A stretch of DNA of 6,266 nucleotides from JARRLC01 sp050290865 (lineage in GTDB: Bacteria; Pseudomonadota; Alphaproteobacteria; Rhizobiales; Rhodomicrobiaceae), in the NCBI GenBank assembly GCA_050290865.1, contig JBNKIW010000097.1, forward strand, positions 1-6,266, written 5' to 3'. This document shows, piece by piece, positions 6,128 through 6,266 of this stretch. Under the pieces are notes generated by a model that was not told the DNA's origin, did not search any database, and saw only the letters and a program-made list of their open reading frames with translations. The translations under genes and the position numbers were made by a program. Position 1 is the stretch's first letter, and each line of letters starts with the position of its first letter.

Positions 6128-6266
6128 TGGCCGTAAACCCGCGGGACAGCCAGTGTTCGGCGCATAAGTGGTGAGTGGCCAGTTTCCCGATTTGCGGAGC
6201 GCACGAAGAGGCACCGATCTATACCAGGAATATTAATGATGTAATGCGCAACGTTGGAGCGCCTGC
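6128..6266. other. Unassigned 3' end of the window
   Basis: These 139 bases after the caspase remnant show no recognisable gene, RNA or mobile-element end. The AT-richer end (6221-6245) could be the upstream region of a gene outside the window. No terminator-like hairpin with a T-tract was found. Confidence 0.4.

Overview
The window is GC-rich chromosomal DNA from a proteobacterium, most probably an alphaproteobacterium. That assignment rests on protein style (a BamA-like POTRA segment with the 'GNxRTRDYVIRRE' and 'NLGFFKSV' signatures, a YfbK-type vWA protein paired with an ECF sigma factor, and a WD40/caspase-family protein) and not on any marker gene, so the genus is left open.

Layout: positions 1-249 are the last 82 codons of an IS66-family transposase, and the element seems to end near 287. 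Positions 288-787 hold no convincing gene, but they contain a cluster of six copies of a 7-mer (GGCAGTT/AACTGCC) arranged as two hairpins and one direct pair. On the minus strand, an ECF sigma factor (3838-3299) is followed after 6 nt by a large membrane-anchored vWA protein (3292-788), forming a two-gene operon. Divergently on the plus strand, from about 4094, lies a secreted WD40 beta-propeller protein. It ends at a TAG at 5921-5923, and the frame then stays open to 6127 and encodes the last part of a caspase-like (peptidase C14) domain. The last 139 bases hold nothing recognised.

How the parts may work together: the sigma/vWA pair looks like an envelope-associated regulatory module. A cytoplasmic tail of about 70 residues precedes a single membrane span, and the vWA domain lies outside the membrane. 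The tail could hold the sigma factor (inference). The most unusual feature is that the extracytoplasmic part of the vWA protein carries what looks like the last POTRA repeat of BamA, running a few residues into the first barrel strand, inserted between a disordered linker and the normal YfbK-type domains. The second notable feature is the WD40-caspase gene, which seems to have lost its protease core by an in-frame internal deletion as well as gaining a nonsense codon. It is therefore either a pseudogene or a stand-alone propeller.
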